Of a stretch of DNA of 27,947 bases, positions 26,822-27,947 are shown piece by piece; within the stretch, counting starts at the first letter, position 1, and every line of letters starts with the position of its first letter. The translations under genes and the position numbers were made by a program. The stretch lies in the IMG/VR virus record IMGVR_UViG_3300025009_000327, positions 1 to 27,947 of that record, one strand, 5' to 3'. The notes under the pieces are model-generated. The model had not been told where the DNA came from. It saw only the letters and a list, made by a program, of their open reading frames with translations, and ran no database searches. Origin of the DNA: a virus.

Positions 26822-27947
26822 TTATGCCGAAGCCGACCCAAGCACGACAAAGGGCGAACGGTTGTTTGAACCTTTGTAGGGCGTGAGCGCCGAAGCAAGC
26901 GCGGTCTGACCGTCTGCGCGGTAAATGAAGCGGATAACTTCCTGATCGGTCAGGAATTCAACGTGCATGGAGGTTGCCATTTCCACGTTGCCCTTTTCCC
27001 ACAGAAGATACTCGTTCAGGTCTGCGAGCAGAATATCGCCGCTTGTATTGAGCGACGGATTGAACTCGGTTTCGATGATCGGGCGACCGTACAATGTGCG
27101 GACCCCATCGCGGTAACTCGCATAGGGATACAGGACGGAGGTCGAGCCGACTGCAAACAGACTGTCAAGCTGCGCAGAACAATCAGGATTGATGTAAAAA
27201 TTCGCGCGCGCCTTCGAGCGCAGAGAGAGCCGCATCCACATATTGGAGATGTCATCGCCTTTGATCGTGGAGGCGGTATTGCGCGCCACGGAAATCAGCG
27301 CGCCGGATTGCATGATACCCTGCGGGCCAGCCACGCCCAAGCCGTTCAGAATGTCGTCGTTGAGCATGAAGCCAATTTCTTCCCGGCTCCCTTGCTCCAC
27401 GATCGCGGCAAACTGTGCGGCATCCCTCAAAAGCTCGTTGGTGTCATATACGAGCACACCATACTTTTTGAGTTCCCACTGAATGCGCCTGAATTTCGGC
27501 TTGCTCTTCGTAACCGTTTCGCCCTCTGCCAGGCGATAACCACGCAGGCCGCCCCAGCGTGAGCCGGTTTCGCGACTGGTTTCGTCTACGCCGTTGATCC
27601 ATCCAGAATTGCTGTTATTGGAAACGGGGAGTTTTCGCACGGCGTTGGCGAATGGTCCTTCTTCATGGATTGGTTTGATGACCTCGGCGGTCAGGGTCGG
27701 CTCAAGCAAAATACCGCCGTCCGTGGGCACGCCTTCGGATGCGCCTTGCACGGCTTTGGCTTCCATTGCCTGCAAGCGTTTGATGCGGGGGTCCACCGTG
27801 CGACCGAGAGAGGTGTAATAGTTCTTGACGGCGATGGCTTGTTCTGCCAGTGTCTTAAACGGGCGGTCGGCCTCATCGGTCGTGACCGGGATAACTCCAG
27901 CGGAATTGACAGGTTCGGTCGCTTCAATGGCTTTCTTCGAGCCAGCC
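26822..27947 (-). CDS. Major capsid protein, HK97-type (partial, N-terminus off the right edge)
   Basis: The frame is open from the stop at 26822 to the right edge, about 374 residues so far, so the GTG at 27796 is not the real start. The visible part has features of the HK97 fold. A charged helical N-arm (FKTLAEQAIAVKNYYTSL) is followed by GGILLEPTLTAEVIKPI (near the start of the mature capsid domain). The E-loop/spine region follows (KKYGVLVYDTNELLRDA, EQGSREEIGFMLNDDILNG), then NFYINPDCSAQLDSLF and LYGRPIIETEFNPSL, and a P-domain end FIYRADGQTALASAL. The gene is the most upstream late gene in the window. Confidence 0.85.
   Translation of the reverse strand, partial: AGSKKAIEATEPVNSAGVIPVTTDEADRPFKTLAEQAIAVKNYYTSLGRTVDPRIKRLQAMEAKAVQGASEGVPTDGGILLEPTLTAEVIKPIHEEGPFANAVRKLPVSNNSNSGWINGVDETSRETGSRWGGLRGYRLAEGETVTKSKPKFRRIQWELKKYGVLVYDTNELLRDAAQFAAIVEQGSREEIGFMLNDDILNGLGVAGPQGIMQSGALISVARNTASTIKGDDISNMWMRLSLRSKARANFYINPDCSAQLDSLFAVGSTSVLYPYASYRDGVRTLYGRPIIETEFNPSLNTSGDILLADLNEYLLWEKGNVEMATSMHVEFLTDQEVIRFIYRADGQTALASALTPYKGSNNRSPFVVLGSASA

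Noticed and set aside
26822-27796. Major capsid protein starting at the GTG at 27796
   Set aside because: The frame stays open to the right edge and the upstream residues look like the charged N-arm of the same protein, so the GTG is internal.
1-27947. tRNA, rRNA or phage integrase genes
   Set aside because: I scanned by eye for tRNA-like cloverleaf arms and for recombinase motifs and found none; a computed search could still find a divergent tRNA.

Overview
This window is part of a tailed-phage (Caudoviricetes, siphovirus-like) genome or prophage, cut at both ends. It is arranged as two convergent blocks that meet at a strong hairpin terminator near 9.55 kb. The host cannot be proved from the sequence. 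The endolysin is a GH25 muramidase with an SH3-like domain and the ribosome binding sites are strong AAAGGAG types. From memory, the attC-like repeats resemble those of Chloroflexota (Anaerolineae) cassettes, so a Chloroflexota host is my guess, held loosely.

Left block (1-9506, + strand): short, tightly overlapping early or accessory genes. First come small unknown proteins, several with Cys-x-x-Cys pairs or HTH-like segments, and one with a consensus promoter so close to its start codon that the mRNA may be leaderless. A recombination pair follows: a PD-(D/E)XK nuclease with Cas4-like cysteine layout, and a NinG/Rap-like endonuclease. Between 5.6 and 7.5 kb lies a run of small genes, six of which encode one- or two-pass membrane proteins.

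The most unusual feature is two stretches (about 3817-5577 and 8268-9506) that look like integron gene cassettes inside the phage genome. Each has short ORFs in one orientation separated by attC-like elements: RYYYAAC plus CGCGTGCA-like left halves, and TAACGCAAGCC plus GTTAGGC-like right halves. In two cassettes the bases after the left crossover point are complementary, over 9 and 14 bases, to the R'' end of the same cassette's attC. Known cassettes behave this way. Two sites also fold with an unpaired (extrahelical) A. Two cassettes carry DNA cytosine methyltransferase-type proteins. Three attC loops encode small Cys-x-x-Cys modules that end at the TAA of the attC right half. No integron integrase is in the window.

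Right block (9588-27947, - strand, read from right to left): late genes in the usual order. They are the HK97-type major capsid protein (runs off the right edge), a capsid decoration-like protein, a fibre-like protein, a small coiled-coil protein, a Rossmann-like protein of unknown role, a head-tail connector, tail completion proteins, two tail-tube-like proteins, tail assembly chaperones with a CCCAAAC -1 frameshift signal, the tape measure protein, a LamG-bearing tail protein, a further fibre-like protein, two membrane proteins, the GH25 endolysin, a tail protein, and a 768-residue Ig-plus-propeller fibre. The distal end holds a DUF5662-type protein, an Acb2/Tad1-type cyclic-nucleotide sponge (anti-CBASS/anti-Thoeris) and a small holin-like membrane protein. 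The late block thus couples capsid, tail, lysis and counter-defence, while the left block holds recombination, small regulators and exchangeable cassettes.
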